DNA from: Streptomyces sp. NBC_00102
GTDB taxonomy: Bacteria > Actinomycetota > Actinomycetes > Streptomycetales > Streptomycetaceae
Reading direction: 5' to 3'
DNA length: 64,000 nucleotides
Assembly: GCF_026343115.1 (NCBI RefSeq)
Contig: NZ_JAPEMC010000004.1
Span: 62,001-126,000 of the forward strand
The notes below the pieces were generated by a model, which had not been told where the DNA came from, made no database searches, and saw only the letters and a list, made by a program, of their open reading frames with translations. Position numbers and translations under genes: made by a program. Below, one piece after another: positions 44,476 to 54,900 of this stretch; the first letter of the stretch is position 1; every line of letters begins with the position of its first letter.

Positions 44476-45531
44476 TCACAGCTCCACCAGCACCTTTCCC
44501 AGGTGGGACGAACGGTCGTGGTAGAGGCTCCGGTAGGCGGCCGGGATGGTGTCGAAGCCGTGGTGGAGGGTGTGGTCGCACACGATCTCACCCCGCCGGA
44601 CCCGGCCGCCCAGCTCCTGGTGGAGAGCCCGCCAGTTCTCGTCGGTGAACCACTCCAGGGAGAAGATCCCGCGCACGGTCGTCCGCGGGAACATGATGTA
44701 CGGCAGCAGTCTCGGACCCACCGTGTCCCGGCCCACTTGGGTCGCCCACTGCCAGCACACCGCCACCCGGCTGCCGACGTTGAGCAGCCGGAACACCGCG
44801 TCGGTCACCGCGCCGCCCAGGTTGTCGAAGTAGTGGTCGATGCCGTCCGGTGCCGCCCACTCCAGCGCGTCGCGCACACTCGCGGCACTGTCGCCCTGGC
44901 GGTACAGGACGACAGCGTCGAACCCCAGCCCGGTCAGGTAATCGGCCTTGCGCGGACTCGACGTCGTGCCGACCACGCGGGCGCCGGCCAGCCGCGCCAT
45001 CTGCCCGACCAGCGTGCCCACGGCCCCGGACGCCCCGCTGATCACCAGGGTGTCGCCCGGACCGGTGTTCAGGAAACGGGTCAGCGTGCCCCAGGCGGTC
45101 ATGCCGGGTCCGCCCATCGAGCTGAGTGCCGATGCGAGCGGGAGGGCCTCGTCGAACCAGCCGGGGTCGAGGCGCCGGTAGGCGGGGAACACCATCGGGA
45201 AGGTGCCCGTGTCCCAGAGCGACTCGGAGCCGTCGCTGACGAGATGGGAGCGCCAGCCGCCGAAGCCCTGCACCAGGTCCCCAGGCCGGTGCGCCGCGAG
45301 CGGCCCGGCGTCCAGCACCTCCATCACCGAGTCGGCGCCCATGTGGTGGCCGAGGGGAGTGTCCAGCGCGATGCCCTGGAGGTAGGGGTCGACCGACACG
45401 TACAGCGTCCGCAGCAGCATCTCGTCCGGCGCCAGATCCACGTCGATGTCCTCGACGACCTTCTCGTAGATCCGGTCCACGTCGGGAGTTCCCCCGACGT
45501 GCTCCCGCACGACCCACTTGTTGATCTTCAC
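44476..45531 (-). CDS. ftdE: zinc-free MDR reductase/cyclase of the PTM cluster (FtdE-like)
   Basis: A 351-residue protein from GTG 45531, overlapping the ftdD stop as GTGA, with AAGGAG upstream. It has the MDR domain order and the NADPH motif ISGASGAVGTLVGQMARLAG, with FPAYRRLDPGW in the catalytic domain, like 2-alkenal reductases and PtgR. In PTM biosynthesis the homologue (IkaC/FtdE) performs a reductive ring closure that forms the inner carbocycle. Confidence 0.92.
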   Translation of the reverse strand: MKINKWVVREHVGGTPDVDRIYEKVVEDIDVDLAPDEMLLRTLYVSVDPYLQGIALDTPLGHHMGADSVMEVLDAGPLAAHRPGDLVQGFGGWRSHLVSDGSESLWDTGTFPMVFPAYRRLDPGWFDEALPLASALSSMGGPGMTAWGTLTRFLNTGPGDTLVISGASGAVGTLVGQMARLAGARVVGTTSSPRKADYLTGLGFDAVVLYRQGDSAASVRDALEWAAPDGIDHYFDNLGGAVTDAVFRLLNVGSRVAVCWQWATQVGRDTVGPRLLPYIMFPRTTVRGIFSLEWFTDENWRALHQELGGRVRRGEIVCDHTLHHGFDTIPAAYRSLYHDRSSHLGKVLVEL

Positions 45532-47258
45532 TGATGCTCCTTGTCCACGCCGGTGGAAGTGAGGTGGGACGTGACGGAGGGAGCCTGGGGCCGCCTCGGC
45601 ACCGGGATGACGAGATGGGTGGGCGGAGGTGCGCCGGCGTCGACCGACGCGGTGAAAGCCCTGCCGTCGTCGCGGCAGACGAACTGCATGACGTGCCGGC
45701 CTGCGGCGGCGGCGCGGATCAGCCCGCCGGTCGTCGCCCAGACACCGGACTGGTAGAAGTTCTCCAGCCCCGGCAGCCCGGGGCCGTGCTTCTTGACGAG
45801 CTCCTCCAGCTTCTCGCCGCTCTCCACGAACGGCTGCCACCCCAGTACGGTCCCGTCGTGGTTGCCCGTGTACCTGACCTGGGTGAGCGGGCTCGACACG
45901 TCGCGTACGGCGATGGCGTCCCCGATGCCCGGGTAGCGCTCCTCCAGGAACCGCACGAGCGCCGTGCGCGCCCGGCGTTTCGCCGCGTAGTAGCCGCGCC
46001 CGTGGCGTACCGGGAGAGTGTGGAGCTCCTCGCCGCCGCGGGTCCGGGTGAGCTGCTCAGGGCCTTCGTCCAGGGCCCGCCAGGGGGCGATGTCGCAGAA
46101 GTACGTGGCGTACACGACCGAGGTCCCGCTCGGCGACAGCTCCGGGTAATGGCGGCTGCGGAACTGGACGTTGATGCTCGGATGGCGGATGCCGGTCAGC
46201 TCCGCCGCCTGCGCGTCGTCCAGCAGGTAGGTGGTGCAGGGATCGCCTTCGGGGAAAGGGCGCTTGAGCCCGAGGAAGAGGGTGAAGTACCCCGGGAAGA
46301 CCATCCCCGGCTCGTGCAGGGTCGCGGTGTAGAGCCGGCGGTACTCGTCGTCGAGGTACCGGCCCCCCAGCAGCTTCAGCATCGTGGTGGGGCCGTCGCA
46401 GGCCGACACCACGATGTCCGCGCGCATCTCCCGGCCGTCGCTGAGCCGCACCCCGACCGCGCGGTCCCGCTCGACGAGGATCTCCTCCACCTTGGTGTTG
46501 TACGAGATCCTCCCGCCGAGACCCAGATAGCGCCGCTCGATCGACCGCGCGAGCCCCAGCGACCCGCCCTCGGGCACCCCGGCCGACAGATTGGCGTGCG
46601 AGGCGAGCTGGAAGTGGGTCGGCAGCACGGGGAAGTTCGGATGTCTCTCGTACAGGACGAAATTGAACGCCTGCCGCAGCAGCGGGTCCTCGAACCGCGC
46701 CGAGTACTCCGACATCAGCACCGAGATCGACTTGCGCACCGCGTTGAAGTACGGCACGAACGACGCGAGCATCCGCCAGCGCTCGATGCGGCCCATCAGC
46801 CCGACCGGTTTGAGGAAGGGGTAGACGGCGAGCGCTTTGCGGAAGGCGCGCAACTGGCGGCAGAAGTCCCTGATCCGCTTGGCGTCCACGGGCGAGAGCT
46901 CGGTCAGATGCTCCTGCAGCCGGTCCGGGTCGGAGTAGAAGTACACCGCCCGGCCGTCCGGGGCGCGCACGATGTTGAACACGTCGAAGTGGCGGATCTC
47001 CTTGCCCTGGAGCGCCCCGAGCTCCAGCCAGATCTGGTGCATCTCGTTGCCGGGACCGCTGCCCAGCAGCCAGCTGACACAGGCGTCCAGCGTGAAGTCC
47101 CCGCGCTCCCAGGCGGTGCAGCAGCCCCCTGGAAGCTCGTGCATCTCCAGCACCTCGGTGCGGTAGCCGTTCATCTGCGCGTAGGCGCCGGTGGAGAGAC
47201 CACCGAGCCCCGCACCGATGATGATCATGGTTTCCCTGCCGCGCGACGAACGCGCCAT
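45528..47258 (-). CDS. ftdD: phytoene-desaturase-like FAD cyclase (FtdD-like)
   Basis: A 576-residue flavoprotein from ATG 47258 with GAGGGGAG upstream. It has MIIIGAGLGGLSTGAYAQMN (FAD GxGxxG), HELPGGCCTAWERGDF, the central VSACDGPTTMLKL and late YQSGVWATTGGLIRAAAAGR. The CrtI/carotenoid-isomerase-like fold is used in PTM pathways for reductive cyclisation of the polyene chain rather than for desaturation. It is 20 bp behind ftdC and about 33% similar to it by eye, so the two arose by duplication. Confidence 0.92.
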   Translation of the reverse strand: MARSSRGRETMIIIGAGLGGLSTGAYAQMNGYRTEVLEMHELPGGCCTAWERGDFTLDACVSWLLGSGPGNEMHQIWLELGALQGKEIRHFDVFNIVRAPDGRAVYFYSDPDRLQEHLTELSPVDAKRIRDFCRQLRAFRKALAVYPFLKPVGLMGRIERWRMLASFVPYFNAVRKSISVLMSEYSARFEDPLLRQAFNFVLYERHPNFPVLPTHFQLASHANLSAGVPEGGSLGLARSIERRYLGLGGRISYNTKVEEILVERDRAVGVRLSDGREMRADIVVSACDGPTTMLKLLGGRYLDDEYRRLYTATLHEPGMVFPGYFTLFLGLKRPFPEGDPCTTYLLDDAQAAELTGIRHPSINVQFRSRHYPELSPSGTSVVYATYFCDIAPWRALDEGPEQLTRTRGGEELHTLPVRHGRGYYAAKRRARTALVRFLEERYPGIGDAIAVRDVSSPLTQVRYTGNHDGTVLGWQPFVESGEKLEELVKKHGPGLPGLENFYQSGVWATTGGLIRAAAAGRHVMQFVCRDDGRAFTASVDAGAPPPTHLVIPVPRRPQAPSVTSHLTSTGVDKEHQ

Positions 47259-47278
47259 GGGCCTGCTCCCCTCGGTCG

Positions 47279-48961
47279 TCACGCGCCGGTGCCCTCCTTG
47301 GCGGTCCACCGGTCGAGCTGGGGCAGCCGCCCGAGCTTGCCGGTGTGCCAGGGGCCGGAGGGAGTGCTCTCCCACGCCCTGAACGGGATGCCCAGCTCCT
47401 CGCACAGGTACTGGACGGCGAACCGGCCGGTGGACGCGGCACGGATCAGGCCGCCCATGCCGACCCACTGACCCGCCATGGAGAAGCCGCTGAGACCCGG
47501 CAGCCGCATCCGGTCCTTGCCGACCAGATCGGACGCCACGTCGTCGGCGTCCGAGAACGCCTTCCAGGCCAGGATCGAGCCGTTGTGATTGCCGGTGTAG
47601 CGCCGGGTGGTGGCCGGCGAGGCCACGTCCACCAGCTCGATCCGCCCGGCCGCCTCCGGCCACCGCCGGGACAGGAAGCCCCGCACGAAATCGGCGACCT
47701 GCTGCTTCTGCGCCCGGTACGCCTTGCGGTCGCTGCGGCGCAGCGCCTGCCAGTGGGCGTAGTCGCTGAAGTAGGTGCAGTGGACCACCGACTTGCCGGG
47801 CGGGGCGAAACCGTCGGAGTAGCGCGACCGCAACTGCACCACCAGGCTGTTCTGCAGGGCCCCGGGCAGCCGGGCGGCGTCCTCGGCGTTGAGCAAGTAC
47901 GTGGTGCTGTGGGCGTCCTCCTGGGGGAGCGGGCCGCGGATGCCGACGAACGCCGAGACCACCGCGGGGAAGAGAGCGCCGGGCTTCTCCAGCAGGTCGT
48001 CGTAGAGACGGTCGATCCTCGGACTGGTCCAACGGCCCTCCAGCAGACCCTGGATCGTGGTGCGCCCGTCGCAGGCGGAGACGACGTGGTCGGCGTAGTA
48101 CCGCCTGCCGTTGCGGAGTTCGACCCCGATCGCCCGGCCGTTCTCCACCAGCACCTTCTCGGTCCGGGCGCGGTAGGTGACGGTCCCGCCGAGCCCGGTG
48201 TACCGCTCCTCCAGCGACCGGGCGAGCCCGAGCGAACCTCCCTGCGGGAAGCCCGCGTTGCCGTGATAGGCGCTGGCCATGTTGAAGAGGTACGGCAGCA
48301 GCGGGAAGCCCTCCGGATCCTGGAAGAAGATGTTCCTGAAAGCCTTGCGCAGCAGCGGATCCTCGAACCGGTCGGCGAACCGGTGCATCGGCGTGGCGGC
48401 CGTACGCCAGAAGAGGCGGAACGCCGGCAGCACCGTGCGCAGCGTCGCCGCCCTCTCCCGTACCGTCCGCAGGGCGGGCGCGGTCAGGAACGGATACAGC
48501 TCGATCTCCGTGAACCGCCGCAGATCGCGGCAGAACGAGCGGATCAGCCGGGCGTCCGCCGGGGAGACGCGGGTCAGGTGCTCCTCCAGCCGGGCCGGGT
48601 CGTTCCAGAAGGTCACCGACCGGCCGCTCTCGTCGACCACCCTGTTGAACAGCTCGAAGTTGGTGATCGACTTGCCGTCCAGCGCTCCCAGTTCGCGCCA
48701 CACCCGGTTCGCGTCGTTGCCGGCGGCGGTGCCGATCAGCCACTCGATGCAGTAGTCGAAGATGTAGCCGTCCCGGGACCAGGCGGTGCAGCAGCCCCCG
48801 GGCAGCACGTGCTTCTCGAAGATCCGGGTCCGCATCCCGCTCATCTGCGCGTAACAGCCCGTGGACAGGCCCGCCACGCCCGCGCCGACGACGATGACGC
48901 GGGGCTTGCTCCCCGGTGTGCGCTCCCGTCGGCCCCAGTCGGGGCCCGCCTCATCCCGCAT
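47279..48961 (-). CDS. ftdC: phytoene-desaturase-like FAD cyclase (FtdC-like)
   Basis: A 560-residue flavoprotein. ATG 48961 has GGGAGA about eight bases upstream and is preferred to ATG 48970. The FAD motif is VIVVGAGVAGLSTGCYAQMS, followed by HVLPGGCCTAWSRDGYI and C-terminal MAGQWVGMGGLIRAASTGRF. The start overlaps the end of the synthase gene by 11 bp, so the two are translationally coupled. In PTM clusters the paired oxidoreductases decide the ring pattern; two of them plus FtdE fit a 5-5-6 type product. Confidence 0.92.
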   Translation of the reverse strand: MRDEAGPDWGRRERTPGSKPRVIVVGAGVAGLSTGCYAQMSGMRTRIFEKHVLPGGCCTAWSRDGYIFDYCIEWLIGTAAGNDANRVWRELGALDGKSITNFELFNRVVDESGRSVTFWNDPARLEEHLTRVSPADARLIRSFCRDLRRFTEIELYPFLTAPALRTVRERAATLRTVLPAFRLFWRTAATPMHRFADRFEDPLLRKAFRNIFFQDPEGFPLLPYLFNMASAYHGNAGFPQGGSLGLARSLEERYTGLGGTVTYRARTEKVLVENGRAIGVELRNGRRYYADHVVSACDGRTTIQGLLEGRWTSPRIDRLYDDLLEKPGALFPAVVSAFVGIRGPLPQEDAHSTTYLLNAEDAARLPGALQNSLVVQLRSRYSDGFAPPGKSVVHCTYFSDYAHWQALRRSDRKAYRAQKQQVADFVRGFLSRRWPEAAGRIELVDVASPATTRRYTGNHNGSILAWKAFSDADDVASDLVGKDRMRLPGLSGFSMAGQWVGMGGLIRAASTGRFAVQYLCEELGIPFRAWESTPSGPWHTGKLGRLPQLDRWTAKEGTGA

Positions 48962-51900
48962 GGGAGGCATCTCCCGTCAGCAGGGACCGCACCAGCTCGG
49001 CGTTGCGGGGCAGGTGTTTGGGATCGAGCATGTCGGCGTGGGTCCCGGACCCCTTCAGCACCTGCGTCCCGGCGGTGGAACTGCCGTGCCAGGCACCCGG
49101 GGCACCGGCCGCGTAGAGGCCGGCCTTCTCCTCGTCGGTCACCACGCCCACCAGGGCGGCCACCGTCCCCGTGTTGGGCGTCCGGCCGCAGAACTCCAGG
49201 TACTCCGCAGCGTGTTCGAGCACGGTCCGGGTGACCACCTCCGACCCGGTGTGCAGGTGGATGTGGCGGCCCAGCTCCGCCTCGAAGGTCTTGATTCCCT
49301 CCTCGCCCGGCTCGTACGTCTCCATGATCCGGCGGGAGTCGAGCACCACCACCCGGCCCACCTCCCGGCCCCGCGACTCCAGCTCCTTGGCCACCTCGAA
49401 GGCGAGGTTGCCCCCGAGCGAGTAACCGAGCAGCAGGCAGGGGCCGTCCGGCTCGACCGACTCCACCAGGTCGGCGTAACGGGCCACCTTGTCCTCGCCC
49501 GGCACGTAGTTGAAGGCGATCGTCCTGTGCTGCGCCAACTGCTCCGCGAGACCCCGGTAGACCAGGCCGTGGCCGCCAGCCGGAGGGAAGCAGAAGACGG
49601 GCCGCCCCGGGCCGGGGTTGAAGGTCAGATAGGGCAGTTCCTCGGCGGAGGTGCTGTTGACGCGTTCCTCCACCGCGGCGGCCATGCCGTGCAGCGTGGT
49701 GACCTGGTAGAGCCGGCTCACCGGGACACTGACACCGAACTCCGTGCGCAGATGGTGGAGGAGCTCGATCAGCTTGATGGAACTCCCGCCCGACTCGAAG
49801 AAGTCGTCCCCGAGCCCCGCCCGCTCCGTACCGAGCAGAGCCTGCCAATGGCGGGCCATGCTCACCTCGTACAGGGTCACCGGAGCCTCGTGCGACTGCC
49901 CACGGTCCCCGCTCACCGGCACCGGAAGCGCCGTGACGTCGACCTTCCCGTGCGCGGTGAGCGGCAGCGCGGCGAGTTCGGTGATGTGCGAGGGCACCAT
50001 GTACGACGGCAGGGCGCCCGCGAGATGGCGGCGCAGGGCCCGCCGGTCCAGCACGGCTCCCGGCTCCGCGACGCAGTACGCGCAGAGCGTGGCGTCCCCG
50101 GCGGCGTCCGGGCGGACGGCCACCACCGTCCGGGCGAGACCCGGCCAGCCCGCCAGATGTGCCTCGATCTCGCCGATCTCGATCCGGTGGCCCCGCAGCT
50201 TGACCTGGTGGTCGCCGCGCCCCAGGAGATGCACCCGGCCCTCGGTGTCCCAGCGGGCCAGGTCCCCGGTGCGGTACAGCCGTTCCGGCCGAGCGCCGGG
50301 CCGCCGGCTCAGCCGCCGGGTGACGAAACGGGCGGCGGTCTGCTCGGGGTCGCCGGCGTACCCCAGGGCCACGCCCTCGCCCCCGATCCACAACTCGCCC
50401 GGAACACCGGGCGGCACCGGTTCACCCTGCGCGTCGAGCACATGGAGCGCGGTGTTCGGCAGCGGGCGCCCGATCGGCACCATCAGACCCGGCTCCAGAC
50501 CGTCGGCGGGCCCCTCGAAGAAGGCGCTGTCGATGGTGGCCTCGGTGAGACCGTAGGAGTTGATCACCCGGGTACCGGGCCCGCAGAGCTCCCGCAGCCG
50601 GGTGTACTCCGCGACCTTCCAGGCGTCCGAGCCGACCACCAGGAGTCGCAGGAAGTCCAGCCGCTCGCCCTCCCGCGCGCAGTGGTCCATCAGGCCCCGC
50701 ACGACGGCGGGCACGAACTCGGCGCAGTTCACGCGTTCGGCCCGCATGGTGCGGTGGAGCCGCGGCGTGTCGAAGATCAGGTCCCGGTCGGCCAGTACCA
50801 GGCTGCCTCCCGAGCACAGGGCGCGCACCAGGTCACCGGTGAACACGTCGAACGAGGGCTCCGCCATCTGGAGATGGACGTCCGAGCCGTCGAGCCGGTA
50901 CTCGCCGAGCCACGCCGCGTACGCCGAGGCGAGGCTGCGGTGGCTGACCCGGACCGCCTTGGGGCGGCCGGTGGAACCCGAAGTGTTGATCACGTAGGCC
51001 GGGGAGCCCGGGTCCGTCGCCACCTGCGGGGCCGGGCCGTCCGTCTCCGTCCCGCGCAGACCGTCCAGGGTCTCCACGCGGACGGGCAGATCCCGCGCCC
51101 ACCGGGCACGCGCCTCCCCGACGACGACCAGGGCAGCCCCCGTGGTGCCGAGCACGTGCGCGACGCGGTCCGCCGGCTGGTCCGGATGGACCGGGAGAAA
51201 GGCGCCCCCAGCCTTCAGCACGGCGAGCAGCGTGACGATCAGTTCCGGCGACTTGTCCAGGCAGACCCCGACCACCGACCCCGCGCCCACCCCCAGGTCA
51301 CGCAGCCGCCGCGCCCGCGCGTTCGCCCGCCGGTCCAGCTCGCCGTACGTCATCCGCGCGGTGTCCCCCGAGAGCGAGGGCACCGAGACGGCGACCGCGC
51401 CGGGCCGTGCGGCGGCGGCTTCCTCGATCAGCCGGTGGACCGGACGGTCCGGGTCCGCCGGCTGCCCGGTGCGGGCCGGCAGTGCGCAGGCCCCGCTCCA
51501 CCGGTCCACCAGCCGCTCACGCTCCGCGGCGTCCAGCATCTCCAGCCGGGGCGTCGGCACTCCGGCCTCGGCGCGCGTCATGCTCTCCAGCAGTTGGACG
51601 TAGTGGCCGGCCATCCGCCGGACGGTCGTGGGCAGGAAGAGATCGGAGTTGTACTTCAGCACGCAGTGGAAGCGCCCCTCCGCCTCGTCCTCGTACGCCG
51701 ACAGGGTCAGGTCGAACTGCCCCTCCTCCTCCGGGAGTTCGATGTACTCCAGCCGGTAGCCGTACTGCTCGGTGGCCACCTTGTGGGTGAGCAGGATGAA
51801 CATCGCCTGGAACACCGCGGAACGGCTCGGATCGTGCTGGAGCCCCAGTTCCTCGACCAGCAGCACGAACGGGTACTCCTGGTTGTCCAGGCCGTTCAGT

Positions 51901-54900
51901 ACGGTGGAGCGGACCTGCTCCAGCAGCTCCGCGACCGTGGGCGCGCCCGAGAGGTCCGCGTGCAGGGGGAGCGGGTTGACGAAGTAGCCGTAGACCGAGG
52001 AGAACTCCTGCTGGGTGCGGCCGGTCACCGGACTGCCCACGACGACGTGGTCCTGCCCCGAGTAGCGGTGCAGCAGGATGTAGTACGCGCTCAGCAGCAC
52101 CATGAACGGCGTCACCCCGTGCCGCTGGGCCAGGGCGTGCACCCGGGCGCTGAGGCCGTCGTCCAGGACGAAGAACTCGGAGGCGCCGTTGTGCGTCTGC
52201 ACGGCCGGGCGCGCCCCGTCCACCGGAAGGTCCAGCAGCGGGACCTCGGCCGGCAGGTGGGACCGCCAGTACTCAAGCATCCCGTCGGCCTCCCGGCTCG
52301 CCAGGAAGCGGTTCTGCTGGTTGAGGAAGTCGAGGTACCGCGCGCCCACCGGTGGCAGCGCGGGCTCCCGTCCCTGCTTCAGGGACTCGTGGACGGCGAG
52401 GAGTTCCTCGATGAAGGTGAAGGTCGAGATCGCGTCCGAGACGATGTGGTGGACCGCCTTCATGATGACCCAGCGGCCCGAATCCCGCTTGAACAGGCGG
52501 AACCGCACCAGCGGATCGCGTTCGAGGTCGTACGGCTTGCGGTACTCGCGGATGATCGTCCGCCGGATCTCCTCCCAATCCTGGCCCTGGACGTCGAAGA
52601 GGGCGAGGTCGGGCTCCGCCCCGGACGTCGTACGCTGCACCGGGAGCCCGTCCTCCAGGTGGAAGTTGGTGCGCAGCGCCGGATGCCGGGCGATCAGCCT
52701 CCGTACGGCCTCGAACATCAGGTCGGGTTCGATGTCGGCGCGCACCTCCACCGCGCCACCGATGTTGTACGCGTAGCCGTCGGGGTTGAGCTGCTTGAGG
52801 AACCAGAGCGCCTTCTGGTTCTGGGTCAGCGGGTGGCTGCTCTCGTCGGTGAACACCTCGACGGCAGCGGCCGGGTCCTCGCCTCCGGCGGCGTCGGCCG
52901 CCACGCGTTCCAGCAGCCCCTCGTACAACTGGTCGGCCAGCTGGCCGACGGGGGTACCGCTCAGCAGGGCGACCACGGGCAGGGCGATCCCCAGATCGGC
53001 CTGCACCCTGGCCCGGAGCTCCATCGCGAGGAGGGAGTCGAGCCCGAGTCCGCCCAGCCCGGCGGACGGGTCGATCTCCTCGCGCGCCGTACGCAGCACG
53101 GTGCCGGTGAGCGAGGTGAACCGCTCGACCACCAGGGAGCGGCGTTCCGCCTCCCCGGCGCGACGGAAGGTGTCGAGGAAGCCGTTGCCCTCCTCGGCCG
53201 CTTGGCCGACGGCGGACGCGGCGAGTTCGGAGACCAGCGGCGGAGGCGTGTCGTACCAGGCCAGGAACGTCGGCCAGTCGACGACCGTCGCCACCAGCAA
53301 CTGGGCCCGGTCCTGCCCGATGACCCGCTCCAGCACACTCATCCCGGCGTCCGGGGACAAGGAGCTCATGCCCCGGCTGTGCAGATAGTGGTCGACCAGC
53401 CCGAGTTCCTCGATCATGCCCGTCGCCCACGGACCCCAGTCCAGGCTCAGCGCGGGCAGCCCCTGGGCGCGCCGCCGGTGCGCCAGCGCGTCCAGGAAGG
53501 CGTTTCCGGCCGCGTAGTTGGTCTGGCCGGCGGTCGTCAGCAGGGAGGCGATCGAGGCGAAGAGCACGAAGTGGTCGAGCGGCTCGTCCCGCAGATGCCG
53601 GTCGAGCAGGTAAGCGCCCGTGATCTTCGGTTCCAGCACCGCGTCGAAGGTGGCCCGGTCCATGTCGGCGACGAGCGTGTCGCGCACCTGCCCGGCGAGG
53701 TGGAACACCCCGCGTACCGGGGCGCCGCCCCCGCGCCGGTACGCGCCGAGCCAGCCGGTGAGCGCGTCCTCGTCGGTCACGTCCACCGGTGCAAGAACCG
53801 GCTGCGCGCCGAGGGCCTCCAGTTCCCGCAGGAGTGCCACGGCCCTGCCCGGTGCGGTGGCCGGGTCGGTCGCCGCCCACTCCGGGCGCGGCGGTACCGG
53901 GGTGCGGCCCATCAGAATCAGCCGCCGGGCGCCGCGCTTCACCAGCGTCCGGCACAGGAGCCGGCCAAGCGCTCCGTACGCCCCGGTGACCAGGTAGCTC
54001 CCGTCCGCGCGCAGCCTCAGCGGCAGAGGGCCGGTCAGCCCCGTGGCGGGGAGGAGGCGACTGGTCGTGCGGCGGTCGCCCCGCAGACCGATCTCCTCCT
54101 CGTCGTCGGTCAGGAATTCGCGCAGCAGGGCCTCGGCGTCCGCGCGCAGGCCGGCCGCACCGGGCTCCCGCGCCGGGTCCAGGTCGACCAGCTTGCCGCG
54201 GTGTCCGGCCAACTCCTGGTGGCGCAGCACCCGGGTGACGCCCCAGGCCGGAGCCGCGAGCGGCTCGACCGACTCGCCCGGCGACACGGGCTGCGCGCCC
54301 CGGGTGACCACGTGGAGCCGGCCGCCGGTGCGCCGAGCCGCGAGCACCTTGGCGAGCGCGACGAGGGAGTACGCCCCGGTCCCCGTGACCCGTGCCAGGT
54401 CCTTGCGCTCGCAGGCGGGGAGTGCGGGCAGGTCGAGGTTCCACAGGTGGACGACCGTGCCGCGGAAGGGCGCGCCGTCCCGGTCCAGCCCGGCGAAGAG
54501 CCGCTCCAACTGCTCGGCGGACTCCGGCGCGACGGTGAACCCGCCGTCCCCGGGCAGCCGGCCCTGCGTGGTGCCGGCCCGCACCAGACGGCAGCGCTCG
54601 CCCCGCGCGGTCACCAGCGCGGCGAAGGCGTCCCCGAGGCCGCCGCCGTCCGCGAGGACCAGCCAGTCCTGTCCGCCCGCGCCCGACGGCGGCTCTGCCG
54701 CCGCGGAGCCGTTCCCGGGCACCGCGTCCCACGGGCGGTCGATCCACGTGGGCTCGGCGAGCCAGGAGTCGATGGTGCCCCGGGAGACCGCGGCCGACGC
54801 CTTCTCCACGTCGGCCGCGCGGAATCCGCGTAACCCGCCGAGCGCCGTGCCGTCCTGCGCGTACAACGCGAGGTCGCCGACGAGCTCGTCCCCGTCACCG

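Noticed and set aside
48861..54833. A 1990-codon plus-strand open frame
   Set aside because: It is antisense to the PKS-NRPS gene, and its end coincides with the TTA codon read as TAA on the other strand. No domain is visible.
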